Source: Gemmatimonadota bacterium (GTDB lineage: Bacteria > Latescibacterota > UBA2968). Taken from it: DNA of 41,782 nt. Each line of letters opens with the position of its first letter. Within the stretch, counting starts at the first letter, position 1. Below the pieces are notes generated by a model. The model worked only from the letters and a program-made list of their open reading frames with translations, was not told the DNA's origin and did no database searches. The stretch covers positions 14,159 through 55,940 of the forward strand of contig PBWH01000029.1 in NCBI GenBank assembly GCA_002727195.1, read 5' to 3'. Position numbers and translations under genes: made by a program. Shown piece by piece: positions 25,505 to 34,054 of this stretch.

Positions 25505-27828
25505 CAAGAAGATCCCTGCGCCAGCTTGATCCCCTCGTCATCCATGACGTACGTCACGCCCTCTACCACCAGCTCGGCAAGCTTGTCCTCTCCCGGAGGA
25601 TAGATGCGAACGGAGTCATCACCGATGGTGGCCGTCTCCACATTCCCGTCTACACCAGCTGAGACATCGGTAAGCGATTGGGTGGCGTGCGATGTCGCCA
25701 GCACCACGCCGAGGTTGCGCGACCGCTCCATGACGACTGGCGTAAACCGAAGGTGATACTGATTGTGCCAGTCATCGTCAGTGCTCTTGCGGGCCATGGG
25801 CGGTGGATCCCATCCCTCCGTCAGCGAGAAATAGCTGTTCTCCTGGCAGAGGAATGTACCCTCGAGCGTCGATCCGTCACGCACCAGCGCGAACGTCTTG
25901 TTGAGCTCGTCGACATGAAACGGATTCCAGGAGTGGATGTTCCATTGAAGAGAAGACTCGACGCCGGTTTTCGCTACGAACTCGTCGACCATCACGAAGC
26001 AGCCTGAGGCTTTCAGGTAGACGATGTGGCGCCGGCAGCGATCCGCCCGATCACGGTAGCTGGCATCGGCTATCCCGCACAGGAAAGCGATTCGGGCGTC
26101 TTCGTAAGGCGCCACGACTTTTCCCGTCGAATCTGGAGATCGCATCAGTTGCGAGGCATCCGACAGCGTGACACAGTTGTGCGATTTCGAATGCCAGACC
26201 CAGTGAGCATGATGTGCGGATCCGTAGCCGGCGTAGTACCCGCTCGGCATCGCCATTACCTTACCACCCACGTGGAGGATGAAGTCGTTGTTGTTCGCGT
26301 GGGAATGGCTGATGGCGCCATAGGGCGATGAGCGGAAGATCATCGCAATGTCCCGGTCACGATCGTCAGGGTCTGTCCGGAACGCTGCCCACCCCGCATC
26401 TTCGAACACGTTCAGCACCTGATCACGGCCTTCTACGGTCCAGTCCGAATCCTCACGGTACGGAGCAGTAAACAGCTGTGCCAACACGCCGGGCATCTTC
26501 CGCTCCTTGACCTGGCGGAGCCCCTTCGCTTCCTCGCGGAAGGCATCGATATAGCCTTGATACTCCCGCGCGCCGGTCTGGCGCGAGACCACATCGACGA
26601 GATTCGCGTTGTTGTTCCAGGTATCGGCCCACTTCTCGGAGTGATCTCCGAACCCCATCCACTCGGCATAGGGCGGAAAGATGAAGTAGCGCCAGCGGGC
26701 GTGGTTCTTCCAGAACGGCTTGCGATACAGGTCGATCCCGGTCGCTCCTTTGAGCATGGACGCGAACATCGTCATGATCGTGACGTAGGCAGTGCCGTAG
26801 GATGGTCCCTGCGCCCACGACCCGTCATTGTCCGCCCAACTGGGCCACATCCCGCACAGAACGGGCCGCAGCCACTCGAGCCACGACTTCGCCTCTTCGA
26901 CATGTTCGTGGAACACAAACGCGAGGTTGGCCAGGAAGACGATCTCCCGTCCCGCGTGCGAGTCGAACCGCGTGATCCCGTAATGACCGCTATCGTGCAT
27001 GTGTTCGAACGTGATCCGTCCGCGGCGCCGATACTGTTCGATCACCGCCTGTCGTTCTTCCGGCGTAAACAGATCCCACGCCCAGTCGCAGGCGTGCGGA
27101 CCGTGCCAGATCACCGACATGTGTGCTTCGTCGTTGTGGCCCAGGTAACTGGACCCTTCGGGATCCCATTGAGCGACGGATGCCATCCGTTCACAGGCGG
27201 CGCGTCCGTATCGCTTGTCGTCCGTCACCAGATAAGCCAGCGCCAAAGCCTCCGCGCCCTTCACAAACTGACGGGTCCCCCACATCGTCGGGTACCACAC
27301 ACTCCAGAACGCCGCGTAGTTCCGGTTCCGATCCGGAAGAAACTTCGGCTCACGCATTTCCTGTGGCTCGGTCAACAGCTCATCCGCGTCGGCAATCAGT
27401 TTTTCCAGATCGGCCTGCCGATCCTGACCGACCCGCTCACGGAACCCGGCCAGATCATCCGCTGTCAGGTAAATCCTCGGGTGGGATATCGTTGTTCTCT
27501 CGAGCCAGTCTTCTGCGGACGGTATCTCGACGGTCAGCGAGTGTTCATTGACCGAGAAAGAGAATGAGTCCGCCCAATCGCTGGTGTTCCCCCATCGCCA
27601 GTGATACGTGCCAGCCGATAGCGCTTGCTCCGGAAGAAACACCGGGTCATCGATCGTCACATCGATCAGAGGATCGTGAAAGTCGTTGTTCTTGCGAACC
27701 TGTAGCCGGTAGGGCCCGTCCATATCCGGCTTCCAGGAGAAGTGCGGCGGATTGTGCGGGATGGTGTCTCCGTCTCGGGGGAAACGGGGATCGACGTGCG
27801 GATGTGGATGTCGTTCTTCGTGGATCAA
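25504..27828 (-). CDS. DUF4962 / heparinase II/III-like polysaccharide lyase
   Basis: A protein of 774 residues. The N-terminal 110 residues form a DUF4962 beta domain (FPRDGDTIPHNPPHFSW, then GTYHWRWGNTSDWADSFSFS). Then comes an (alpha/alpha) toroid with HPRIYLTADDLAGFRERVG, FWSVWYPTMWGTRQFVKGAE and HMHDSGHYGITRFDSHAG, and from about 480 a heparinase II/III beta-sandwich: YGAISHSHANNNDFILHVGG, AMPSGYYAGYGSAHHAHWVW and HSKSHNCVTLSD. His and Tyr residues in these motifs are the likely catalytic set of uronic-acid lyases. No signal peptide. TTG at 27828 is the probable start: AGGAG is seven bases upstream and overlaps the stop codon of the preceding gene. It leads a coupled run with DUF3604 and DUF1961. 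Confidence 0.9.
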   Translation of the reverse strand: MIHEERHPHPHVDPRFPRDGDTIPHNPPHFSWKPDMDGPYRLQVRKNNDFHDPLIDVTIDDPVFLPEQALSAGTYHWRWGNTSDWADSFSFSVNEHSLTVEIPSAEDWLERTTISHPRIYLTADDLAGFRERVGQDRQADLEKLIADADELLTEPQEMREPKFLPDRNRNYAAFWSVWYPTMWGTRQFVKGAEALALAYLVTDDKRYGRAACERMASVAQWDPEGSSYLGHNDEAHMSVIWHGPHACDWAWDLFTPEERQAVIEQYRRRGRITFEHMHDSGHYGITRFDSHAGREIVFLANLAFVFHEHVEEAKSWLEWLRPVLCGMWPSWADNDGSWAQGPSYGTAYVTIMTMFASMLKGATGIDLYRKPFWKNHARWRYFIFPPYAEWMGFGDHSEKWADTWNNNANLVDVVSRQTGAREYQGYIDAFREEAKGLRQVKERKMPGVLAQLFTAPYREDSDWTVEGRDQVLNVFEDAGWAAFRTDPDDRDRDIAMIFRSSPYGAISHSHANNNDFILHVGGKVMAMPSGYYAGYGSAHHAHWVWHSKSHNCVTLSDASQLMRSPDSTGKVVAPYEDARIAFLCGIADASYRDRADRCRRHIVYLKASGCFVMVDEFVAKTGVESSLQWNIHSWNPFHVDELNKTFALVRDGSTLEGTFLCQENSYFSLTEGWDPPPMARKSTDDDWHNQYHLRFTPVVMERSRNLGVVLATSHATQSLTDVSAGVDGNVETATIGDDSVRIYPPGEDKLAELVVEGVTYVMDDEGIKLAQGSS

Positions 27829-27837
27829 GTGGGTCTC

Positions 27838-29337
27838 CTACGGACCGTTGTTAAAGTGGGTGAACGTCCCCGTGAAACCACGTGCGCGCACGGTATCGCG
27901 AAAGGCGATGATGTCGCTTTCCGGGAGGATTTCATTCTCTCGGATGTCAATCCCCTCACCAATGACCTGCATCCGGCGAACCGAATTCAGGCTTCTCAAC
28001 CGACGATTCCGGAAGATAACCAGATGTTCTTTGACGGTCCTGACACGGTTGATACCGAACAGAGACTGAAGCGCCGTGTTACCCGTTACCTCCAGGTTCC
28101 CTCCAACCGTTCGCAGTCCGAACAAACCATCCAGGCTGGCCAGCCCTGGGTTCCTGTCGATCTGGAGACTGCCCGTCACCTCTACGAGGGTCAGAAGAGG
28201 CTCCATGTCCTGCAGGTCGGACTCGACAATGACGAGACTCCCGTCAACCATGAACCGATCGCCACCGAGGGACCGAAGCCGCTCGATATCTGCCTGCGTC
28301 CGGATAACAAAGTTTCCATCCACGATCGTCAGGTCCGCACTGACGTTGTTCTCGGCGATTGTTGTCAGTCCCTGGAACCCACGAGCGACCATCTGATCGA
28401 GAAGGATGTTCGCCTCGTTCGGCAGCAGTGAAGCATTGCCGGTGATCACGAGGCCCTGCGCCGTCGCAAGCCGCTCCAGGCCCTCCAGTGACTCCAGCGA
28501 CTCGTTGTCCCGTATTGACACGATCTGCCCGACTGTCCCGACGTTCTGGAGCCCCGTCATGGTGGTCAGGGAGGCATTGTTCTCGATCAGGACAGACCCA
28601 CTCAATACCGTCAGACCATCGAGGCCAATCAGGGATTCGAGGGTCAGGTTGTCACGAATCGACACGACACCCGATACCGATGTCAGCGCGGAGAGCTCCC
28701 GAAGAGAGGCCAACTCCGGATTCCCCGTCAGAATCAAGTCCCCCGATATCCGTTCGAGTTGCCCAAGACCCCGCAGATCGGTCAGAATTTCGTTCCGAAC
28801 GATTTGGAGATCATCCCCGACCCTGTTGAGCCGATCCAGTCCTAACAGATTCTTCAGTCCCGTGTTGTCTTCGATCGTGAGGTCTCCGGTCACGTCGCAC
28901 AACCCGGAGAGATCTCTAAGGCTCTGGAGGTCACTTCCCGAGATCCTGAGATCGCCATCCACAACAAAGCTGTCCGGCGTGACCTGCTCCAGGAGCCCTG
29001 CCAGGTCTGCTGCCGAGGTAATGCTGACCGGACCATCGATCAGTGACACGAGAACCACGTGGTCAGGCTCAGGATCGACAATTCCGTTGTGAGACTTGAA
29101 GGCTTCGGCGAAGGAGAGAAAATCCGAAAACGTTACGGCACCATCCCCATCGAGATCGAACGTCTCATCGGTGGTACCGAAGGCTTCGGCGAACAGCAGG
29201 AAGTCCTGGAACCCGACATCCCCGTCCGAGTCGAAATCGCCCACGATCTGCGTATCTAGCCTGCCCAGCAACACGGCAAACAGGACAAACAGGATCAGGC
29301 TAAACGAGGTTATGAGCGTGCGGAGTCGACGAGGCAT
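27838..29337 (-). CDS. Exported dockerin-like EF-hand and receptor-L-domain repeat protein
   Basis: A protein of 499 residues from the ATG at 29337, chosen because a hydrophobic export or anchor segment follows at once (residues 8-25, LITSFSLILFVLFAVLLG). Two dockerin-type calcium loops come next: DFDSDGDVGFQDF (34-46) and DLDGDGAVTFSDF (61-73). The rest is a beta solenoid of receptor-L-type units about 23-25 residues long, for example LTIEDNTGLKNLLGLDRL and LILTGNPELASLRELSAL. It is duplicated: two blocks each open with a VDGDL/VDGSL unit and close with a VARGF.../VRARGF... unit. It overlaps the reductase gene by 38 bases and abuts the lyase gene, so it is co-expressed with them; surface binding of glycan or protein is inference. 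No good ribosome site. Confidence 0.85.
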   Translation of the reverse strand: MPRRLRTLITSFSLILFVLFAVLLGRLDTQIVGDFDSDGDVGFQDFLLFAEAFGTTDETFDLDGDGAVTFSDFLSFAEAFKSHNGIVDPEPDHVVLVSLIDGPVSITSAADLAGLLEQVTPDSFVVDGDLRISGSDLQSLRDLSGLCDVTGDLTIEDNTGLKNLLGLDRLNRVGDDLQIVRNEILTDLRGLGQLERISGDLILTGNPELASLRELSALTSVSGVVSIRDNLTLESLIGLDGLTVLSGSVLIENNASLTTMTGLQNVGTVGQIVSIRDNESLESLEGLERLATAQGLVITGNASLLPNEANILLDQMVARGFQGLTTIAENNVSADLTIVDGNFVIRTQADIERLRSLGGDRFMVDGSLVIVESDLQDMEPLLTLVEVTGSLQIDRNPGLASLDGLFGLRTVGGNLEVTGNTALQSLFGINRVRTVKEHLVIFRNRRLRSLNSVRRMQVIGEGIDIRENEILPESDIIAFRDTVRARGFTGTFTHFNNGP

Positions 29338-30259
29338 CGTCAAGCGCGGCTTTGTGTGAAGAGTCCAGGTCCCACCCGGTCCCACCGAACACATCGTCCA
29401 CGTGCTCCGGCGTATCCGGTCCGATGATAGGGGCGGCGATGAAGGGCTGTGACAGAATCCAGTTGATCGCGACTTGAGCAGGCGACTTCCCCGTCTGATC
29501 ACCGATATCCACCAACAACTGAATCACGCCCTCGACCTGCGCCGTCAGCGTAGCATTCAGGTCACGCCGTCCATCTGTCCAGGGCGTGCCTGCAGGGGGC
29601 GTCTGACTTTCTCGAAACAGACCTGAAAGGAGCCCGATGGCAAGAGGACTGTATGTCATCACACCCATTCCATACTTCTCGACCACTTCCTGCAGTTCGC
29701 CCTCTACATCGTAGCGATGAAGCAGGCTGTAGTTGTTCTGCGTGACCACCTGCGGGGCCAATCCGTTCGCCTCACAAATGCCGATGTGCTCCATCAGGCG
29801 CCAGGCGGTATGGTTGCAACTGCCCACATACGTCGCTTTCCCCTGCTGCACGACATCGTCCATGGCCCGGAGAATCTCCTCCGAGGGCGTGTCGACATCG
29901 ATGTTATGCTGAAGATAGATATCGACGTGGTCGGTCTGCAGCCGTTTCAGGCTGCGTTCGATTTCGCGCATGATGCTGAACCGGGAGAGACCCGAATCGT
30001 TCGGCCCCTCACCCATCGGGCTAAAAACCTTCGTCGTCAGGATCACGTCATCGCGAACACCCTTCAGCGCCTTGCCGACGATGGTTTCCGACCGACCGCG
30101 ACCATAGAAGTTGGCGCAATCGACGAAGTTGCAGCCCAGGTCAAGCGCTCGATGGATGGTCTTCTCACAAATCACGTCATCCTTCTGACCGCGGAATCCT
30201 GTTCCGAGACAGATTTCGGAGACTCTGACGCCTGATATACCGAGTTGCTTGTAGTTCAT
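29300..30259 (-). CDS. Aldo/keto reductase
   Basis: A cytoplasmic NAD(P)H-dependent oxidoreductase of 319 residues with the full catalytic tetrad: Asp47 and Tyr52 in FVDCANFYGRG, Lys77 in VILTTKVFSP, His118 in DIYLQHNID. The cofactor-binding end includes VGSCNHTAWRL, TYSPLAIGLLSGL and APIIGPDTPEHVDDV. It is the first gene of the run containing the L-domain protein and the lyase, so it may reduce or oxidise a sugar released by that pathway. The last 38 bases overlap the start of the L-domain gene in another frame. The region upstream contains a structured element and no clear promoter. Confidence 0.93.
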   Translation of the reverse strand: MNYKQLGISGVRVSEICLGTGFRGQKDDVICEKTIHRALDLGCNFVDCANFYGRGRSETIVGKALKGVRDDVILTTKVFSPMGEGPNDSGLSRFSIMREIERSLKRLQTDHVDIYLQHNIDVDTPSEEILRAMDDVVQQGKATYVGSCNHTAWRLMEHIGICEANGLAPQVVTQNNYSLLHRYDVEGELQEVVEKYGMGVMTYSPLAIGLLSGLFRESQTPPAGTPWTDGRRDLNATLTAQVEGVIQLLVDIGDQTGKSPAQVAINWILSQPFIAAPIIGPDTPEHVDDVFGGTGWDLDSSHKAALDDASSTPHAHNLV

Positions 30260-30307
30260 TGGTCACTTCTTGTCGGTTTTAACTCACACCGCTCTTGTCG
30301 TTCCAAG

Positions 30308-30362
30308 CCCTCACCAGTTCGCGCCATCAGCGCGAACTGGCCTCTCCCGCTAGCAGGAGAGG
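30308..30362. repeat. Structured intergenic element, copy 2
   Basis: CCCTCACC at 30308-30315 leads into a long hairpin CCAGTTCGCGC-CATCA-GCGCGAACTGG (30314-30340, 11 perfect pairs), immediately followed by a second hairpin CCTCTCC-CGCTAGCA-GGAGAGG (30341-30362). The plan and the CCCTCACC and GGAGAGG boxes match the element at 12250-12307. It lies between the first sulfatase gene (upstream) and the aldo/keto reductase, where it may act as a terminator-like barrier, though no T-run follows on either strand. Confidence 0.6.
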
Positions 30363-30399
30363 ATTCTTCCCCATCCTGCCACTAACAGCCCGGCGCATT

Positions 30400-31884
30400 T
30401 TACCAGTAGTGTTTCTCATCAGGAAGTGGGACGACCTTCCCGTCCTCAGTACCGATACTCCAATCCCCCAGTCGCAACTTCAGGGCAGCGAGCACGCCCG
30501 CGTGGGGCTCCTCGGCAACGACGTTGGTCAGCTCCCACGGATCGTTCACGAGATCGTAGAGCTCATCGAGATCGCCCATCGGGTCGTGGACATACTTCCA
30601 CTCTGGCGTCCGGACCATCTTCCGGCGGCCCTCCGCTTCCCGCCATTGGAGCGACTTGCCCATCACCGGGCGCCCATAGGGGCCAGGCAGCTGATGGAGT
30701 TCGTTCAGGCCGAACGCAGGGCCTCCCGCTCCATACTCCGAGAAGGCGGCTTCTCGCGGCCGCGCATCGGTCACTGTCGGTAGCGGCGCGCCCTCGAAAG
30801 ATTTCTCTTGATCGAGCCCTTGTAGCTCGAACAATGTCGGCACGATGTCGATCAGGTTGGCCATGCTCTCGTCCGTCACACCTTCGGGCGCGTGGCCCGG
30901 CCACGAAACGATCAAGGGCACGCGTGTGAGGCAGTCGTAGAAAGCGCCTCCCTTGGCGATCATGTTGTGCTCGCCCGAGAAGTCACCGTGATCGGCGCAG
31001 AACACCACGATCGTATTCTCGCGCAGGTTCAGGCGATCCAGGGCATCCAGAATCTGGCCGACACCGTCATCGATGAATCGCACCATCGCGTGATAGACAC
31101 CGACGACGCCCCTCTTGTCCTTCTCGTCGTCATCCGTCATCCCGATCATCTCGTAGAGAACGCGATTCCGTTCGGGGGCCGTACCGTCCGTGAACTCCCC
31201 CTGCCTGAAGGGCGGCATCTCCACAACGTCCTCACTATACATGTCCGTATACTGCTTGGGTGCTTCGAACGGCGTATGCGGATCGGGAATGGACACCCAC
31301 AGCGCGAAGGGATCTTCGCCATGCTCCTCCAGAAAACGGACCGTCTGACCGGAGACAAGCCCCGTCGAGTAGTCCTCCAACGGATAGTCCGACACCGCAT
31401 AAGAGAAGTGACGACTGACCGTCGGCATTTGTCTTCTGACCGAATGTGCTGCGTGAATGGCGTCGGCAGGCCTGAACCAATCCATCCCCTTAGGCCCGAA
31501 GGCATCCTTCGGGATCCCGTTATGACTGATCTCGCACCAGACATCGAACAGATCGTGGTCGGCGGGGTCGACGAAGCAGTGGTTCTTCCCGATCAGGCCC
31601 GTGCAGTATCCCTCTTGCTTCCAGTGACGAAACGCGTGGTCCGCGCCGGCGGGCATCAAAGTCTGGTTTCGACGTCCCCTGTGAGTGTGGGGGTACTGTG
31701 AGGTCCAGAATGAGATTCGGGCAGGCACGCACAGGGGATGTGGCGTTACCGCGTGCTTGTAGAGGACGCCCTGTTTGGCCAGGCGTTCGAGACTCGGTGT
31801 CTCACAGAAGGAGCTGCCATACAGGTGGCTAGCCGTCGCCTTCATCTGGTCGGCCATGATGACGATGATGTTAGGTCTGTTCAT
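30400..31884 (-). CDS. S1-family (formylglycine-dependent) sulfatase A
   Basis: A sulfatase of 494 residues. The metal site starts with Asp12 in IIVIMADQMKATASHLYG, and the active-site box HPLCVPARISFWTSQYPH carries Cys52 (CxPxR), the residue converted to formylglycine. FCADHGDFSGEH provides later metal ligands. No signal peptide is present, so the enzyme is predicted cytoplasmic, unlike most polysaccharide sulfatases. It is a close paralogue of the next gene upstream and lies in tandem with it, separated by a terminator. It removes sulfate esters from an unknown, probably carbohydrate, substrate. No maturase gene is in the window. Confidence 0.93.
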   Translation of the reverse strand: MNRPNIIVIMADQMKATASHLYGSSFCETPSLERLAKQGVLYKHAVTPHPLCVPARISFWTSQYPHTHRGRRNQTLMPAGADHAFRHWKQEGYCTGLIGKNHCFVDPADHDLFDVWCEISHNGIPKDAFGPKGMDWFRPADAIHAAHSVRRQMPTVSRHFSYAVSDYPLEDYSTGLVSGQTVRFLEEHGEDPFALWVSIPDPHTPFEAPKQYTDMYSEDVVEMPPFRQGEFTDGTAPERNRVLYEMIGMTDDDEKDKRGVVGVYHAMVRFIDDGVGQILDALDRLNLRENTIVVFCADHGDFSGEHNMIAKGGAFYDCLTRVPLIVSWPGHAPEGVTDESMANLIDIVPTLFELQGLDQEKSFEGAPLPTVTDARPREAAFSEYGAGGPAFGLNELHQLPGPYGRPVMGKSLQWREAEGRRKMVRTPEWKYVHDPMGDLDELYDLVNDPWELTNVVAEEPHAGVLAALKLRLGDWSIGTEDGKVVPLPDEKHYW

Positions 31885-31899
31885 AGGTCACAATAAACG

Positions 31900-31933
31900 C
31901 AAAAAGCCCCTCTCCCATCAAACAGGAGAGGAG
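31900..31933 (-). terminator. Rho-independent terminator between the two sulfatases
   Basis: On the minus strand, CTCCTCTCCTGTTTGATGGG begins a hairpin (CCTCTCC/GGAGAGG arms at 31909-31915 and 31925-31931, extended by a G-C pair on the outside) that is followed by TTTTTG. It lies 35 bases after the stop of sulfatase B and 16 bases before the start of sulfatase A, so the two copies may be separately transcribed or A expressed by read-through. The stem resembles the second hairpin of the elements at 12250 and 30308. Confidence 0.75.
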
Positions 31934-31967
31934 CACAGTTGGCTTGTGTCGAAACGGCAGGCAATGG

Positions 31968-33467
31968 CTATTCAGAGAGCGCGTATTGTCCGGGCTCGGG
32001 AAGTGGCACGGGTGGGCTGTCCTCGGTGTCGATGCTCCAATCCGCCAGCTTGATCGCCAGATCGGCGAGGATCGCCTTGTTCGCCGGGTCTGTCGCGACG
32101 TTCGTGAGCTCCCAGGGATCGTTGACAAGATCGTAGAGCTCATCCTTGTCCCCCATCGGGTCGTGCACATATTTCCACGTCTTCGTCCGGACCATCTTCC
32201 GCCGCCCCTCGGCCTCCCGCCACTGAAGGGACCGCATCAGGGCGCGCCGGCCATAGGGCTTCTCGAGCTTCTCCAGGTCAGGCAACCTGAACTCCGGTCC
32301 CCCTGAACCATATTCCGAGAACGTCGCGTCCCGTGGCTCGGCATCCGTCACGGTCGGCAGCGGTTTCCCGTGCATGGATCTGGGTATCGGGATGCCCTGC
32401 AACTGGAGCAGCGTCGGGACGAGGTCGATCAGGTTGGCCATACTGTCGTCCCTGACGTCGCTCGGCAGTTGCGATGGCCAAGACACGATCAGGGGCACGC
32501 GCGTCAGGCAATCGTAAAACACGCCGCCTTTGCACTGCATGGCGTGCTCGCCCATGAAATCACCGTGATCGGAGCAGAACACCACGACTGTATTCTCCGA
32601 AAGCCCGGTCTCGTCCAGCGTGTCGAGGATCTTCCCGATCTCCTCATCCATGAACCGGATCATCGCGTGATACACGCCGACCACACCGTAAACGTCTTCC
32701 TCTGAATCCTCGCGAATCCCCATCATTTCATACAGGGCGACGTTTCGTTCCGGCGCCGTACCATCTGTAAACTCATCATCTCGCCATGGCGGCAATTCGA
32801 TCTTCTCGCGGGGAAACATGTCAGCATACTGCCGGGGGACCTCCCACGGCTCGTGTGGGGCCGGGAAGGACACCCAGAGGGCAAACGGTTCCCCATCCTC
32901 GTTTCGCTGTTCCAGGAATCGGCGCGCCTGCCCCCCCACCAGGCCGGACGAGTAATCCTCCAGAGGGAAGTCGGTCACCGCCCAACTGAACCGGGGACTG
33001 CTGTTCGGCATGTTCTTCCGAACGCTATGCCCCTCGTTGATCTGGTCAACGGTGCGGACCCACTCCATTCCCTTTGTCGGCTCATCCTTCGTCAACCCGA
33101 CGTGACTGATTTGGCACCAGGTATCGAACAGGTCAAGATCGCTCTCTTCCTCAAAGCAATGGTTCTTCCCGATCAGCCCGGTGTGATAGCCCTCGCGTTT
33201 CCAGATCTTGAACGCGTGGTTCGCGTCTCCGGGCATCAACGTCTGATTGCGGCGCCCTCCGTGCGAATGCGGCCACTGTGAAGTCCACGCCGATATTCGG
33301 GCGGGGACACACAGCGGATGCGGCGTCACGGCGTGCTCGTAGAGCACACCCCTCTTTGCCAACCGCTCGAGCGACGGCGTCTCGCCGAACGAATTTCCAT
33401 ACAGATGACTGGCCGTCGCCTTCATCTGATCGCACATGATGAACAGCACATTCGGTGATTCAGCCAC
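31968..33467 (-). CDS. S1-family sulfatase B, paralogue of sulfatase A
   Basis: A sulfatase of 499 residues beginning with GTG (GGGGAGG four bases upstream). Asp13 in VLFIMCDQMKATASHLYG and Cys53 in HPLCVPARISAWTSQWPH give the metal and formylglycine sites; FCSDHGDFMGEH follows. It is collinear with sulfatase A over its whole length, with long identical stretches such as KATASHLYG, AVTPHPLCVPARIS, GLIGKNHCF and SLQWREAEGRRKMVR, showing a tandem duplication followed by divergence. No signal peptide. The two may act on different sulfate positions of the same glycan (inference). Confidence 0.93.
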   Translation of the reverse strand: MAESPNVLFIMCDQMKATASHLYGNSFGETPSLERLAKRGVLYEHAVTPHPLCVPARISAWTSQWPHSHGGRRNQTLMPGDANHAFKIWKREGYHTGLIGKNHCFEEESDLDLFDTWCQISHVGLTKDEPTKGMEWVRTVDQINEGHSVRKNMPNSSPRFSWAVTDFPLEDYSSGLVGGQARRFLEQRNEDGEPFALWVSFPAPHEPWEVPRQYADMFPREKIELPPWRDDEFTDGTAPERNVALYEMMGIREDSEEDVYGVVGVYHAMIRFMDEEIGKILDTLDETGLSENTVVVFCSDHGDFMGEHAMQCKGGVFYDCLTRVPLIVSWPSQLPSDVRDDSMANLIDLVPTLLQLQGIPIPRSMHGKPLPTVTDAEPRDATFSEYGSGGPEFRLPDLEKLEKPYGRRALMRSLQWREAEGRRKMVRTKTWKYVHDPMGDKDELYDLVNDPWELTNVATDPANKAILADLAIKLADWSIDTEDSPPVPLPEPGQYALSE

Positions 33468-33533
33468 AGCGCCTCCCCATTTCCTGGCCTTCCCCTTGCT
33501 CCATCCTTGCCTCTCCCTTTCTCTCAGCTCGCC

Positions 33534-33875
33534 TCACACCCACGGCAACACCCAACGGAACACGACATCCAGTATCGAGATCAATATGGACGCGATCACG
33601 GTGCTCCCAAAATTCTCGATCTCGAAGTCGTCGATCAGTTTATCCGTTATCCACAGCAAGAACGCGTTGATGACGATCAGGAACAACCCGAGAGTCAGCA
33701 TGACGAACAGGAAGGACAGGAAGACGAGAATCTTGTAGAAGAGGAATTTCAGGATCCCGTATACAATGGCGACGGCGATGGTCGTGCCGAATCCGCGCAC
33801 GTGAACGGACGACATCAGCCTGGCCACGACCAGGACAGACAGGCTGAACGCCAGAATAGACATGATGATCGACAT
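33534..33875 (-). CDS. PF04020-type four-helix membrane protein (holin-4 superfamily)
   Basis: A protein of 113 residues with four membrane helices: ISILAFSLSVLVVARLMS, FGTTIAVAIVYGILKFLFYK, VFLSFLFVMLTLGLFLIVIN and STVIASILISILDVVFRWVL. The motif LFLIVINAFLLWITDKLIDD followed by FEIENFG is typical of PF04020 (phage_holin_4_2), a family of chromosomal membrane proteins of unknown function despite the name. No ribosome site is obvious. It stands between sulfatase B and a PhyH oxygenase and is probably not related to phage. Confidence 0.8.
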   Translation of the reverse strand: MSIIMSILAFSLSVLVVARLMSSVHVRGFGTTIAVAIVYGILKFLFYKILVFLSFLFVMLTLGLFLIVINAFLLWITDKLIDDFEIENFGSTVIASILISILDVVFRWVLPWV

Positions 33876-34054
33876 ATTCTAGTCCAGAGTCGAACGTCAC
33901 CGTGCAAAGCACGACGACGAGAAATCACGCTTAGTAGATGCGCCGGGCCGAGCCCCGAAAAGCGGTCTCTCAACCGCCAGAAACAACTGCTGTCCCTGGT
34001 CGCCATGCTTCGCACGGTGACCTCCGGCAGCCTACCACACCAAGGGCTCCCCTC

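Noticed and set aside
26557..27567. Plus-strand reading frame of about 336 codons
   Set aside because: Antisense to the heparinase-type lyase, no ribosome site and no family similarity.
27742..29092. Plus-strand frames opposite the L-domain gene
   Set aside because: They arise from the repetitive solenoid coding sequence read backwards.
33534..33875. Evidence for a prophage from the holin-like protein
   Set aside because: The family is common as a chromosomal membrane protein and no other phage gene is in the window.
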